NCBI GenBank assembly: GCA_030522415.1
Contig: CM060107.1
Coordinates: 47,823,807 to 47,887,806, forward strand
Source of the DNA: Channallabes apus
Lineage: Eukaryota > Chordata > Actinopteri > Siluriformes > Clariidae
DNA: 64,000 nucleotides
Direction of reading: 5' to 3'
Positions 22,272 to 33,583 of the stretch are shown here, in pieces. A program made the position numbers and the translations under genes. Numbering within the stretch: the stretch's first letter is position 1; each line of letters begins with the position of its first letter. Below the pieces are notes generated by a model, which saw only the letters and a program-made list of their open reading frames with translations, made no database searches and had not been told where the DNA came from.

Positions 22272-22570
22272 AGAAAAGCAGATGCAGCAGCGAAGGCCGT
22301 GGCCAAACTTCCCCTTTCCTATAACCATAACATGTGTGTGTCTAATGCTCTCACCCCCACAGCTAACCTTGACGAGCTTCAGAGCTACAGTCACTACAGG
22401 AGAGGAAACACTCTGGAGAAGAGCGGGATGTGTTTTGACAGAAGGGGTTTGGTACGACCCCAATCACAAGCCATGTCTACCTATAAAGCTATTTCTTTTT
22501 ATGCTAAGTTGACACATGGGTAAGGACCATGTGTCAAAAGGGGGAATAAGTGATAGTATGTGCTTTTGTG
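22272..22570 (+). pseudogene. Retroviral pol remnant: RNase H end and start of integrase
   Basis: The translation from 22272 starts with a KADAAAKAV phrase typical of the C-terminal end of gamma-type RNase H. It continues through a linker to a segment like the start of integrase (KAISFYAKLTHG, ending in a stop at 22521-22523). After the stop a further matching phrase (HVSKGG-like, near 22530) continues in another frame. The integrase core is missing. This is the only recognisable part of pol. Confidence 0.65.
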
Positions 22571-23120
22571 TTACTAATAACATACTGTACTGTAGATAAA
22601 GGAATTATGATGAAGCCAGAGCACACAAAAAGTAAAAGGACATTGTGAAGATGAAATGTTGTTATTGTGCAAAACTCTTTGAGGATTTATTTTTAATACA
22701 GGCCCACTGACAGTGCTCCTAACACCACAAAAAGAAGCCAAAGTAGTGGAAACAGAGATGAGGGTACACGCCAGCAACCCCAAACATGTTCCAGAACCTA
22801 AGAGAAAACAACACAGAGGTCAACAAGGGTGAACAGTGATGTGCTAGTAACCTCTCCTGTAAACCCCAACAGACCCTCACCTGCACGCAAAGTGCATGGG
22901 TCAGAAGAACCAACTAGAGTGACAGGAACGACGCAGAACCACAACTCTCCACTCAAAATGCATCACAACAATAAGTACACTACATTTGAGGACAACACAT
23001 GAAGAAATTGTAAGGTGTCAAAGTAGCAGTAGCACTGAGTAACATTGGTGACATATAAAAGTAAAAAGTGTTGTAACTACTGACAGGATAGAAGACTGTT
23101 TTAGAGGATGGAGAATATTA

Positions 23121-24744
23121 GTGACTGAGATTATTCACACTACAGACATTGAATTAGCTGGACTGGACCCTTGGTTACAAATGAGAAAACAACACCCCAA
23201 AGCAATTTGGGTAATTTTAGGAATAATAATAGTTATGGTTACCCTGATGTGCCCACTTATTGAGAATTCGGAGAGAAATGGTCATGGTAAAGTCTATTCA
23301 ACAAACTCAAGCCACATGCATTTAACTAGAATAAAGAGAAGAGACTGCATGAGAAAAAGGCATAATGCTAATCTCAATGGATGTGCAGGGAATTGGGAAT
23401 GTGCCCTATCATTAGACATTGCTGATAATATAACAGACATACATAACCTCTTGTGTTGTGTATGCCATGTCATGTCCTCGAGCTGGGTAGCACTGCCCCT
23501 TAATAATGTCACAGCAGCAGAAGCAAATGCAGACAACACGTCTTGTATCATCCCGATAACCACCATGGCCATCTTACAGATATCAGCATAATACAAACAA
23601 ACAGGGAGGCCAAACCCAGCAGTCCCTGGGTGTAATTATTCCAATAACCTATGTTTTGATGCCCCAGGGAGCTATTGCTCCCCAATGCCTGTTAAGAAAT
23701 ATGAAGACAATTCTACTTATATGGTCCCATGGCAAAAAGGAGACACTTGCGTTGTGCAAGATCAAAAGGAAAAGGGGAACCTGACTTAGGATGGTCTGAT
23801 TGCACCACTTACGTTCGTATAACCAATCGTTCAAAAGGTAGGTCACCTAAATGTAGTATAGATGGTAATTATTTTCCAAATGATGGTAGTTGCCCGTTCA
23901 TAGAACTATCGTCAACAAATACAGTAATGTGGGTGTGTGGGTCAAACGCATATGTGACCTTACCTAGGTATTTCAATTGGACAGGCTCATGTTATCCTGC
24001 ATACAGTATGTATCCCCTAGTGTGTCAGTACACACAGAAAATCCGTGGGGGCCACGGATGTCAGAGAATAGAAGAAAAAGAGATGTCCCTATTAAATTTC
24101 ATGGTTACACTTTAGGAAACCCGTGGACTAGCCCAGGAGTAAATGTAGGCTGGTCACTCTTCCTCGGCGGAGGAACAGCTGTAGCCCTAAACAAGGTAAA
24201 TGGTTTAGCATACATGTTACTAATACTAAAAAATTACACCGCGACTGCCTTTCAGTTAGTAAATGATGAAATTAAGCAGGTTAGAGAGATCACGATTCAA
24301 AATAGAATGGCTTTGGATATTTTACTGGCCGAGAGAGGTGGAGTGTGTAAAGTTCTAAACACCTCTTGTTGTTTCTATGTACCTGACAATCATCAGAATA
24401 TCAGCAACATCATAAACCACATGAAGAAGGCTTTGCAACCACCTCCCCAAGTAGAGTCTTGGATCTCGTGGTTAACGCAATTATGGGGAGGCTGGGGTTA
24501 TTGGCTGGTTTATAGTGTTTTACCAATTGGGATTATAATCTTGTTAGGCCTCTGTATAACACCCTGTATTTGCAGATGTATACAGGGACTAGTTCTGAAC
24601 ACAGTAAAATATCAAATGTTAAGACAGACTGACAACATAAAACGGAAAACGGACTGGGACGACCCGACTTCTGACAGAGTTAAAAATTCCGGTGACTATC
24701 ATTTTGAATGTTTAGATCATGATATGGAAGAAGACATAATGTAA
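23121..24744 (+). pseudogene. Retroviral env, gamma-type, frameshifted
   Basis: Three frames. 23121-23591 begins with a leader holding a hydrophobic span at residues about 31-48 and includes a CCVC cluster. 23729-24115 covers the rest of the surface subunit. 23977-24744 covers the transmembrane subunit, with a basic RRKR cleavage site near 24065-24076, a hydrophobic fusion-peptide-like stretch, an immunosuppressive-domain-like region followed by a C-x6-CC motif near 24345-24375, a membrane span near 24515-24560 and a cytoplasmic tail. A stop near 23590 and at least one frame change before the cleavage site break the gene, so no full envelope can be made from this copy. The C-x6-CC arrangement is the basis for the gamma-type call. 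Confidence 0.85.
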
Positions 24745-24998
24745 ATCTTTAGAGAAATATAAAGCATGTATATTTAAGTAGGTTGCAAATTTTGTAATGC
24801 TTTTGTGTCAGGTGTCTGTCCCCATAAAAACAACTGTAGTGTCCTCTGTGTGCATTAGAGTGCTAGTGGTGATGTTTAAAAACCCAGGTGGGAGAGACAA
24901 TATCTGATGAAATTTACCTAATACATAGCTTATTAGTATTGTTTTGAATTGTAGAATTAAAATATTTAGGTTGTCATAGAATGACAAAAGGGGGAAAT

Positions 24999-25293
24999 TG
25001 TAATGGAAAAATCATATTTTAATTATGTATTAATTCTGATCCTTGAAGTAAGTGTGTCACGTAGACGTTAGAAGTTTGAACTTGGTTGTCAAAGCTTAGA
25101 GACACAAGGCCGAGAACAGAATAGAAACAACCTGATTGTACAGTAGTTGTCCCTGAATAAATGATAAGGTATAGACATCTGGTCTGGGGCAGATAAAGAG
25201 TCATGAGTTTGAATGTAGGAACTTCATGTACGGGGCGTTGATTATGTTAACAGAGATGTTTGTGTATAAAATAGGTCAGCTAGAGAAAGAGAT
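24999..25293 (+). repeat. Retroviral 3' LTR, truncated
   Basis: Matches 15856-16150 with small indels. It retains U3 and the TATA region but stops in AGAGATTA near 25293, lacking the polyadenylation signal and U5. It is directly preceded by the polypurine tract. Confidence 0.85.
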
Positions 25294-25384
25294 TACAGCA
25301 TTGTTTGCGCTGAAGATTTCTGGTTTATTTTATATTTCTTTTGTTATTTAGTTCAGGATTTAGTAATATGCATTGCGTTCTGCT
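25294..25384 (+). other. Right part of a sulfotransferase-unit upstream flank
   Basis: Matches 8963-9030 (TTTGCGCTGAAGATTTC onward), the continuation of the flank interrupted by the retrovirus. About 212 bases of the flank present in unit A (8751-8962) are missing at the junction. Confidence 0.75.
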
Positions 25385-27510
25385 ATGTAGGTGTTGGGAC
25401 TGTGGGCTTGGTGTGGAGGCATAGACGCAGAGGGGATGCAGTGAAACACAAGAGTCTTTAATAATAATAAACAAAAACCAAACATGAACAAAAGAAGTTG
25501 GCGGGAACATTGGAGCATACTATAACAAGCTCATAAGAAACTAAAACATACACAGACTAGGGATTGCACAAACTGATATACAATACAGACATGGGATACA
25601 AACTGGACGAGACAAGACACACTAAACAGACTAGAGGACTAAACACAAGGGACTATACATGCAAGGGATAAACACACACAAGACAGGCTTGGCTAGGCCT
25701 ACTCGCTGTTCTGCACATTAGCTGCTAAGCTAGCTAGTAACTAATCAGACTAATGGCTAAACAGGCTAGTAGCCTGAGACCCAAGGGATGAACAGACAAG
25801 GTACACAGCAGACTAGGTATGAAACAGACTAATAACTAAAGGTTAGTGGCTAACACTGGTGTCAAAAGTATTCACATTCATTAATTGAGTAGAAGTATAG
25901 ATACTAGAGTTTTAAAAGACTTCTTTAGAAGTTGAAGTATCAACTCAAGCTTTTTACTTAAGTAAAAGTATAAAAGTACTGGTTTCAAAACTACTTAAAG
26001 TATAAAAGTAAAAGTAACGTGAGGGGGGAAAAAAGCATTAAGGATAAAAGCTTAGGCTGTGCCACGGGCCTATATACTACTGTACACTAATACCTCATAA
26101 AAAAAAAAGAAAAATGTGTTGTTTTTTGTTGTATTTTTTAACGGCCATAGTGATTTGGGATACTGTATATGGCAATTGAAAAAGAATGCATTTTAGTACA
26201 ATGCAAACACATTAAAGAACCATATATGTGTACTACTGAGCATTAACATGTTTTATGGAGAAGAAGATATGATAACTATTTGTCTATAAGTATTTTAATG
26301 GTGCAAAAAGTCAAACTTCATAGGCATGTCATCAGTAACCTTTATTGGAATGTAAATGTACATCCAAGCTTAGCTGCAGGAATCTGTGAGGACAACATAC
26401 AAGTAAATTAGTGAACCCAGGGCAGGCTTGTGTGTGTAATGTGCATACACACATACATATAGATATATACACACATATCTATACATCATTCCTGTTACCT
26501 TCCTGGTGCTGTTACCTTCCTAGCTGGTGCTTGGTTGTGACATTTCGCTTGAATCATGAGTCTCTATCATGGACAGCTTCGTCTACTTATCACAACCTTA
26601 TCAACTGAAAATGCTATTTTATTCAAACGTCCTTGCTGTAGTGTGTGACGTGACAATATGCGATGGATCGCGTACCAACCAATCGGGTGTCGGAATGGTA
26701 TGTTTCTACTCATCTGTAACGTCGGTATAGGAGAAAATAAAGATCACAGACAAACGGAGTTATTAGCGAATGTGCCATTTGCTTTTTTGTTCTCTCTGCG
26801 CATGCCCAGTGACAGATTACACACGCTTAGTTACCTCGTCCCGCTCGACGTGCTTACGTCAGAGTGTCAGGATGCTGAACAGAAAACTTGGAACAGAGCT
26901 ACATGCAAACATTACATCATCCAATCACAATCAAATTCGCTCCATCCGGATGTTTTTTTTTTTGTTTTTTTTGAATGACAAGCTGAAATAAAATAGGAGT
27001 AACGAGGCTATTTTTAAAATGTAAGGAGTAGAAAGTACAGATAATTGCGTGAAAATGTAAGGAGTAGAAGTAAAAAGTCAGCTGAAAAATAATTACTCCA
27101 GTAAAGTATAGATACCCAAAGTTTCTACTTAAGTAAGGTAACGAAGTATTTGTACTTCGTTACTTGACACCTCTGGTGGCTAAACGGGTTAGTACCTAAA
27201 CAGACTACGATCTAAGCAGACAAGGAGACTAGCCAGACTCGAAGACTAGACAGACTAAGATCTAAACATGTTAGTAGCACACTCATTAGTATTTATACAG
27301 ACTAAGATCTAGACATGCAAAGGAAGTCACTCACATAAAAGGGTAAACACAAAAGGCTAATTCTCCTAGAGGTGAATCCTGCTAGGAGACACAGAGACAT
27401 ACTAAATGAAGACAAATATAACCTTAACTTAAAAGCTCCAGAAACCAAAAGGCCAACTATACTGTTATTTAAACAAACTAAAATAGAACAAAACAAAGGC
27501 CCACTTAACA
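25385..27510. repeat. LTR-like repeat R, copy 2, split by a hAT element
   Basis: 25385-25853 and 27184-27510 together match and extend the repeat at 905-1490. No coding region is visible. The right end abuts the Harbinger element. Confidence 0.6.
25854..27175. mobile_element. Non-autonomous Tol2-like hAT element, GTGGCTAA target duplication
   Basis: Ends CACTGGTGTCAA and TTGACACCTCTG (reverse complement CAGAGGTGTCAA), with further ACTTAAGTA-rich subterminal repeats on both sides, as in Tol2-related fish elements. The 8-bp direct repeat GTGGCTAA lies at 25846-25853 and 27176-27183. The 1322-bp interior has no transposase; open frames such as 26658-26978 show no recognised similarity. Confidence 0.9.
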
Positions 27511-27725
27511 GGGGGGTGTTCCAGAAAGCTTGGTTAACTTACCATTTGGTTAATCTTAACCTCTGGGTTGATTAACCCCAAACCCGCATACCGAGAGTAT
27601 GTCGGTTCCAAAACACCTAATAAGATTTAGTTTAATCAACCCCCTACTGGTTACCCAGAGTTAATGCGCGTGCACGGTGCCTACATAAAGACATTTTCAA
27701 TGGATCGCGGATTTCACGAGTTATA

Positions 27726-29300
27726 ATGGAACTTCCAAGTGAAATAAAGAGAGCGGCAAACTTCACGGACGCGGAGTTGGAGGTTTTAATGCTCGCTTTT
27801 GAAGAATTAAAGCCTATAATCCAGAAAAAAGCAATACGGCTGCATTGGCTAAACAAAGAGAGTTGGCTTGGCAAAAAATAACGGACAGAGTAAATGCGTG
27901 AGTATATTAAATTTAATTATAATGCTAAATATTTATAATTAATTAAAACACCTCTTCCGCATCCTTTTGACTGTTAAATCACTATGATAGCATTTACTTT
28001 TCTAGCCATTGATTTCTTTAGGTTAAAATACCAGTGTATATTGACTAGGAATATATGGTTTCTTATTTAATAAGTTGTAATTCATCTGGAGCCAAAAGAA
28101 CTTTGAGCCAAGTCAAAATGAAACACAAGAACATTCTGCAAAAAGGTAATATTTGATAACACATTAACTGAACAATTTATTAAACACGGTTTAGTATATT
28201 CTTTGTCATGTAGCTAATAGAAAGAAGGCTGAAGCCCGTCTAACTGGCGGGGGCCCAGCACCAACTCCCCTCACCTCATCTGAGGAGCTGGCTCTGTCCC
28301 TTAATAAAGGGCCACCAGTGGTTGCTGGCATTCCAGGGGGCACATCACACACACCATGCACCACAAGTAACATGGTGAAATGTAAGTTTACCACTATGAT
28401 TTGATTTCATTATATGATTGAATAAATTTCTATCTCTGTCACTTAAAGGCTTTTGAACATGCTTACCGTTTTTATGCAGGCTTACTTTATTTAACTGCAT
28501 ATGATTATGCTACTGTGACTTTTTTTATTATTAGTTGTATTACTTTGACAAGGTTTTTTTTCCTGCATTATTGCTTTGTCTTTGATAAAATTGAGAATTT
28601 TATGGGTTGTATTTTCTTATAGATACAGATGGAGGGATTGTATTATTGGACCCTGCAGAAATGACAGTCTGTCAGTTGTGTTTTGTTGTCAGGTACTTTT
28701 AGATCTTTATTTTTTGTCTTTTTGCCTGATAATGTATACTTGTATATTTCCACTGAAGGATGACGATGAAGAGACCATATCTGCTGTGACCGACGTGGAC
28801 AATGCTGGAAGATCCACTGAGGTATGATACATACCATTATAATGCATGCCCCCTTTTTCATTACAGTAACAGGCAATGTTCTTTCACAGTATATACCTGG
28901 GGATTTACCAACAGATGAGGGTCCTTCAATCTCAGTTCATGATCTAAGAAGTGTATGAATTTGTGCAGTTGTCCAGATTTAAATTTTATTGTCTGACAGA
29001 ATGCCATTTATGTAATTATTTTTGCCTTCCTAGTTGTCAGCAAAGGAGCTGTATAAGGTCCATCTTCAAAAACAAATAAGAAAAAGTGACATGGAGATGG
29101 ACCTTATACAGTACAGCTTCAAATTAAAAAGGCTACTCTAGAAATGGAATTACTGGAGCATCGCCTTAAGGTGAGAACTTGTGTAAATATGAATCTGTTG
29201 CATGTTAAAAGTGTTGTGTATATAAAGCAATGTATTAACACCACATTTTATTTAATTTTACTTTCATTGTTTTTCAGGAAATAAAGAAAAGAACCACAGT
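27726..29300 (+). pseudogene. Harbinger Myb/SANT-like protein gene, frameshifted
   Basis: Exon 1 (27726-27895) encodes the Myb/SANT-type segment starting MELPSEIKRAANFTDAELE. It loses one A in a run near 27825, which puts the distal part (KQRELAWQKITDRVNA in the other frame) out of frame. Later exon-like blocks end at GT sites: near 28090-28145, 28213-28380 (RKKAEARLTGGG), 28758-28821 (acidic), 28893-28950 and 29038-29110 (LSAKELYKVHLQKQIRKSD). In this transposon group the Myb protein brings the nuclease to the element ends. As read, it cannot make a full protein; a single-base sequencing or assembly error cannot be excluded. Confidence 0.7.
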
Positions 29301-29323
29301 GAACAGCAGACCAATAAAAAAAT

Positions 29324-30603
29324 TTAATAAAAGAAACTTTGACAAATCCTGTCTCTCAAAAGTTTTCCATCTCTATGTGCACAAATTTGTAGAGGTTCCT
29401 CTACGCTATCCTCTTCGATATAAGGAGGGTGGCTCTCTCCTCTTATCGTGGCAATGTTGTGAAGCACAACACAAGCCATTATGATGTCGCATGCCCTCTC
29501 TGGACTGACCCGGAGTCCACGCAGACACTGAAACCTTGACTTTAGGATCCCTATGGTCATCTCCACCTTGGCCCGTGTTCGGCTGTGAGCCAGGTTAAAG
29601 CGTGTCTGTGGTCCAGGTTCAGGGTAGGGTATCATTAAATAGGGCAGACAAGTGTATCCTCTGTCCCCCAGCAAGTAACCATTGAACTGTCCTGTAATGA
29701 TTCAAGTGTCCTGTAATGTTTCAAGTGTACAATGCAATTTTGTAAAAATTAAAATGCATAACGCAAAACATACCCTGCTGAAATGTCTGGCATAATGATG
29801 ACTCCCGGAAAATTCTGGCATCATGCACAGATTCTGGCCATTTGGCCTCAACATTAGTAATAATGTGGGTTGCCTCACATATTACCTATTTAGTGGAAAA
29901 AAGTAATGAGTTTAATGATTCTAACAAGGCAAAAAATTAAGGACACAAAATTAAGTTGTTACCTGTACATTGATGCTATGAATGGATTTCCTATTAACAT
30001 CGTCTCCCTCATTTATTGAAGGAGCTTTAATAGGAATGTGGGTGCCATCAATGCACCCAATTACATTTGGAAACCCTGAAATACAAAGGCATATATGCAA
30101 GGATCAAGTGTGTGTATGCAGGATGAATACATGTATATAAATAGTATATCTACATATTAAATGTGCGTCATAGATTTTACTACAAAGGACAAACCTGCCA
30201 CTCTGTGCAACTCCTCTTTAATAATGTGGAGATGTTTATGGCCAGGGACCTGCTGTACACATGAGTGTAAAAAGTGCTTAAGTGCCAGGCATACTGTACG
30301 AACGGCTTTACACACAGTTGCCTTTCCCACATTCTCTGCATCTCCCACATTGTACAGAAAATGCCCTGACGCAAAAAACCGGAGTGCTATGTACAGAATA
30401 TTTTCTGTGCTAAGCGCAGACCTGCGGTTTGTGACATGTACAATATGCGGTTTCAGGAGATGTGTTAAGTAAATTAACGATTCCCTTGAAAACCGATAAC
30501 GCTCTTTTAAATAATCATTCGGAAATGAAAACACATCAATACGCGGTCTTATAACTCTCTCCCGGCGAAAGAAACCGCGTATAATCTGTGCCTCCACGTC
30601 CAC
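29324..30603 (-). CDS. Harbinger (HARBI1-like) transposase, four exons
   Basis: Minus-strand exons 30603-30195, 30075-29963, 29885-29774 and 29691-29324, all with GT-AG introns, join in phase to 1002 bases (333 codons plus stop). Exon 1 holds the N-terminal helical region ([14 protein letters not shown]). The DDE residues expected of DDE_Tnp_4 are all present: D in GCIDGTHI (exon 2), D in LLGDRGY (exon 4) and E in [13 protein letters not shown] (exon 4). The length fits HARBI1-type nucleases. It would cut and paste the element with help from the Myb partner. No stop or frameshift was seen, unlike the copies at 43.6-45.3 kb and 61.0-62.6 kb. Splice sites are predicted by eye. Confidence 0.8.
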
Positions 30604-30659
30604 AGGATCCTCATCAAACGGGCGGCGCCATGCTCACTAAGCTTCTGGAACAAATTGGT

Positions 30660-31143
30660 TCTCCAAATCTCATTGGTTAGTGAAATGGATTGAAGTCGCT
30701 GCCACGATAAACAGGAAATGCCGTTGGAAACAGTATTTAGGAATTACACATTTTATACAAACGCTGAAATGTTTATTTATTCAGCTTTCAAATGCGTAAA
30801 AATCTCAGTTAAGTTTTTTAAAAAAAATGTACGCTTTTGACTGGTTTGTGGATGAAGGTTACATTCATTTACAAGCAAGACTGCCGCTGTTTAGTTCTCC
30901 CATTTCTGGCAACCCGTGACTAAAAATTAAAATGTCAACCAATCGAGTTTATTTACAGCTTTTTTTTAATATTATTAATAAAATACATAAATGTGGAATA
31001 TTCTCAGCAAAAGTATCCACTATCCATATGTTATTAAATTAATAAATAGAAAAGGGTTGTTAAACATTTATAAATACAAACATTTATGACACATGAATGA
31101 ATTATGATGACACATGAATGAATTTCACTGTTATTTATTTATG
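30660..31143. other. AT-rich intergenic DNA
   Basis: No gene or defined repeat seen. Confidence 0.5.
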
Positions 31144-31145
31144 TA

Positions 31146-31447
31146 CAGTGACTTGCAAAAGTATTCGGCCCCCTTGAACTTTTCCACATTTTGTCACATT
31201 ACAGCCACAAACATGAATCAATTTTATTGACTCAGGGGGCTGAATAATTACGAACACCCCACTTTTCAGTTATTTATTTGTAAAAAATGTTTGGAATTAT
31301 GAATGATTTTCGTTCCACTTCTCACGTGTACACCACTTTGTATTGGTCTTTCACGTGGAATTCCAATAAAATTGATTCATGTTTGTGGCTGTAATGTGAC
31401 AAAATGTGGAAAAGTTCAAGGGGGCCGAATAGTTTTGCAAGCCACTG
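31146..31447. mobile_element. 302-bp Tc1/mariner-type MITE
   Basis: Begins CAGTGACTTGCAAAAGTATT and ends with its near-exact reverse complement. The arms of about 85 bases differ at only a few positions. TA dinucleotides flank it at 31144-31145 and 31448-31449, as for Tc1/mariner elements. The spacer is about 130 bases and non-coding. Confidence 0.9.
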
Positions 31448-31449
31448 TA

Positions 31450-32030
31450 CAGTATAAGTATATATTTTTCACGTCTGTGAGGCGAGTATACACGGAGTTT
31501 GGGTTCATTTTCTGACGCGCTCAAGTTCACCAAAATCAATACAGAACCCCGTTTACTTTATTTATTTAACAAAATCATAAAGTTTTTTCGTCATTGTGAG
31601 TGCACCTAAATAAAAGTAGAGTCTTATAAAAGCTACAAATTTAAAGAACACAAAATATAAGATGACACAAGACCCTACACGTGTAGCCTTTCTACTGTAA
31701 TTACACATAATAAAAAGGTTCAGTGTGTTAACATTTACGTTGCTTAAATTCGATCCTAAAAAAACTGAATTTAATTTTAATTATAAATTTGTACTGTAAT
31801 GTTACTACTGTGATTATGAATTCGTTTATTTACAATGTTTCACTTTATTTTATCTGCAACGATGTGCAGCTGTGGATGACCTGCGCCTCATTAAGCCTGG
31901 AGAGAACGAACTGATGCCTGAGGCGTCAGTCTATAGTTATATAGCGCCACTCAGCGGTAAAAGCCAGCAAACACACAAACCCAAATGCTGACGCCATACA
32001 CCGGCGACGGTAGAAGTCGTATACTGCTTG
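31450..32030. other. Non-coding stretch before the Gypsy fragment
   Basis: AT-rich to 31850. It then becomes GC-richer (31860-32030), which may be the broken 3' part of the Gypsy element on the minus strand. No frame of interest. Confidence 0.4.
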
Positions 32031-32038
32031 TGCACCCA

Positions 32039-33034
32039 CTATTCGCCCTCTCTGATGCGCACCAAGATGTAGGCGCTCCGGAGGTCCAACTTCGTAAAGA
32101 CGGTGGCACCAGAGAGAGCGTCCAGGACTGAGTGGGTAAGAGGCAGTGGATGTCGGTTTTTGATGGTGATGTTGTTGAGCCCCCGATAGTCGACACAAGG
32201 GCAAAGTTCACCGCCTCTCTTCTTCATGAAGAAGAACCCCGCGGCGGCAGGTGAGGAGGAGGGCCTGATGGTGCCTTGGCGCAGGGCGTTGTTCACATAT
32301 TCCTCCATCACCTGAGTCTCGGTGGATGTAAGCGAATAAAGGTGGCCGCGGGGTGGGACCGTACCAGGTTGGAGGTCAATGGCGAGATCGTAGGGATGAT
32401 GTGGAGGAAGATGGGTGGCTCGCCGTTTGCAGAAGACCTCCGCCAGGTCCCGATACGGCTCTGGGATGGAGTTGGTGTCGACGTCGGGGGCCTCGGACTC
32501 CCTAGAGCACGTCCCAGCCGCTGCCCGTAGGCATAGTTCGTTGCAGGTCGCGCCCCACTGGAGGATCCGATTCTGGGTCCAGGAGATTAGAGGGTCATGC
32601 TGTAGCAGCCAGGGGTGCCCAAGGATGATGGGGGGTGACGAGATGGAGGTGACGTAAAAGTTTAACTGTTCATGGTGTTGGTCGATGGAGACGGTGATGG
32701 GTTCGGTTCGGGTGCTGATTGGGCTGGTGGATAGGGGGCGACCGTCGACAGATGTGATACGAACGGGCTGGGATAACGCCTCGAATTTTACCCCCAGTCC
32801 TTTGGCATATGAGGAGTCAATGAAGTTACCTGTGGCCCCGGAGTCGATGAACGCAGCACTTCTGACTCGTTTGTGGCCAACCTGGAGGTGTACCTGAACT
32901 GTGAGACGGCAGGAGTTGGTGGTGATGGTGGAGAGACGAAGGTGACCCGGCGAGTGTCTCTCCCTTCTCACCGGGCCTGTGCGTTTCCCGGCCTGAGGGG
33001 GCAGGCTGCCCGGTGATGTGTGGCTGACCCGCAA
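32039..33034 (-). pseudogene. Ty3/Gypsy protease and N-terminal reverse transcriptase
   Basis: 331 codons on the minus strand. A retropepsin with active site DSGATG at residues 64-69 is followed by the GHPWL flap-side motif (ILGHPWLLQHDPLISW). Then comes the start of reverse transcriptase (LPPHHPYDLAIDL, PCVDYRGLN) up to catalytic motif A (KLDLRSAY). A stop right after this ends the frame, and the rest of pol is absent. It therefore covers the half of pol missing from the 12.5-14.4 kb element, but sequence differences suggest a different family member. The gag end lies just upstream in an overlapping frame. Confidence 0.85.
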
Positions 33035-33393
33035 TAGGCGCAGAGTCCTTCGCGGAAGCGTCTCTCCCGTTCGGCAGCGGTCAAGGAGGCGCGTCCTAAT
33101 TGCATGGGTTCCCCGGCTCCTGTGTCAACCACGGCAGGAGGTAGAGAACCGACATGTCCAGGGGTGGAGTAGGTGACGGAGTCTGCGGGTCGTGGAGTGG
33201 TGACGGTGAAGGTGGGTGCAGGCGGCAGGGTGCGAGGGGCTGGCCTCGGGCGGGAGAGAAGGCGCTGGATGGTAAACCCAAATGCGGAGAGAAGCGAGTA
33301 GGCAGGATAACCACGCGGCTTTAATCTAAGGACTCTCACAAAATCGGAGCAAGGGAAAAACACAAATTTAACCCGCGTCCTATAAATACACAC
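32968..33393 (-). pseudogene. Ty3/Gypsy gag C-terminus (nucleocapsid)
   Basis: The last 60 residues are a nucleocapsid with one zinc knuckle [14 protein letters not shown], after the usual [10 protein letters not shown] phrase. Upstream of residue 50 the frame reads through sequence that looks like LTR or leader DNA (33270-33580). Most of gag (matrix and capsid) has therefore been deleted and the start codon shown is not a genuine gag start. The C-terminal end overlaps the protease frame by 67 bases. Confidence 0.7.
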
Positions 33394-33583
33394 ACAATAG
33401 CAGAAAGCAGATAAACCAAATGGTTAGTACTCACAGTTTGCTGAAACGACAATCGAAACCGATATGGGCCGAACTCAATGACTGAGCGGTAAGCCATCGT
33501 TTGTTTACTTCTTTTATACTTCCTGGTTTGGCGCCCGTCTTACTTCCGGGTCCTAGTGCCGGGCGCAGATTGAGTGTGCATGA
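33250..33583 (-). repeat. Probable Gypsy LTR/leader remnant
   Basis: On the minus strand this begins near TGTCATGCACACTCAATC (33583) and reads toward CCGCATTTGGGTTTA near 33276, phrases typical of fish Gypsy LTRs. The ends are not proven because the partner LTR is missing. Confidence 0.4.

Larger units (their letters stand above)
15856..25293 (+). mobile_element. Endogenous retrovirus, class I (gamma/epsilon-like), defective
   Basis: A provirus in plus orientation: 5' LTR, leader with hairpins, gag, a small remnant of pol, env, a polypurine tract (24985-24998, ending AAAAGGGGGAAAT) and a 3' LTR cut short at the right. It carries a hAT element at 18772-20371. The two LTRs are very similar where both exist, so the insertion is fairly young. 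Most of pol is gone, and gag and env are broken by frameshifts. It inserted into a repeated sulfotransferase upstream flank. The class follows from the single-zinc-knuckle nucleocapsid and the gamma-type transmembrane subunit. Confidence 0.85.
27511..30655. mobile_element. PIF/Harbinger transposon with nuclease and Myb-like genes
   Basis: Left end TGTTCCAGAAAGCTTGGTT near 27517; right end, reverse complement TTGTTCCAGAAGCTTAGTG, near 30655. The element holds the two genes expected of Harbinger elements in divergent order: a Myb/SANT-like gene on the plus strand from 27726 and a DDE nuclease on the minus strand from 30603 to 29324. Outer ends and the 3-bp duplication are not sharply defined. 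Confidence 0.8.

Noticed and set aside
12039..33034. The two Gypsy fragments (12.5-14.4 kb and 32.0-33.0 kb) as halves of one split element
   Set aside because: They overlap at motif A but differ in the shared stretch ([12 protein letters not shown] against SAYILVRIREGE), so they are separate copies or families.
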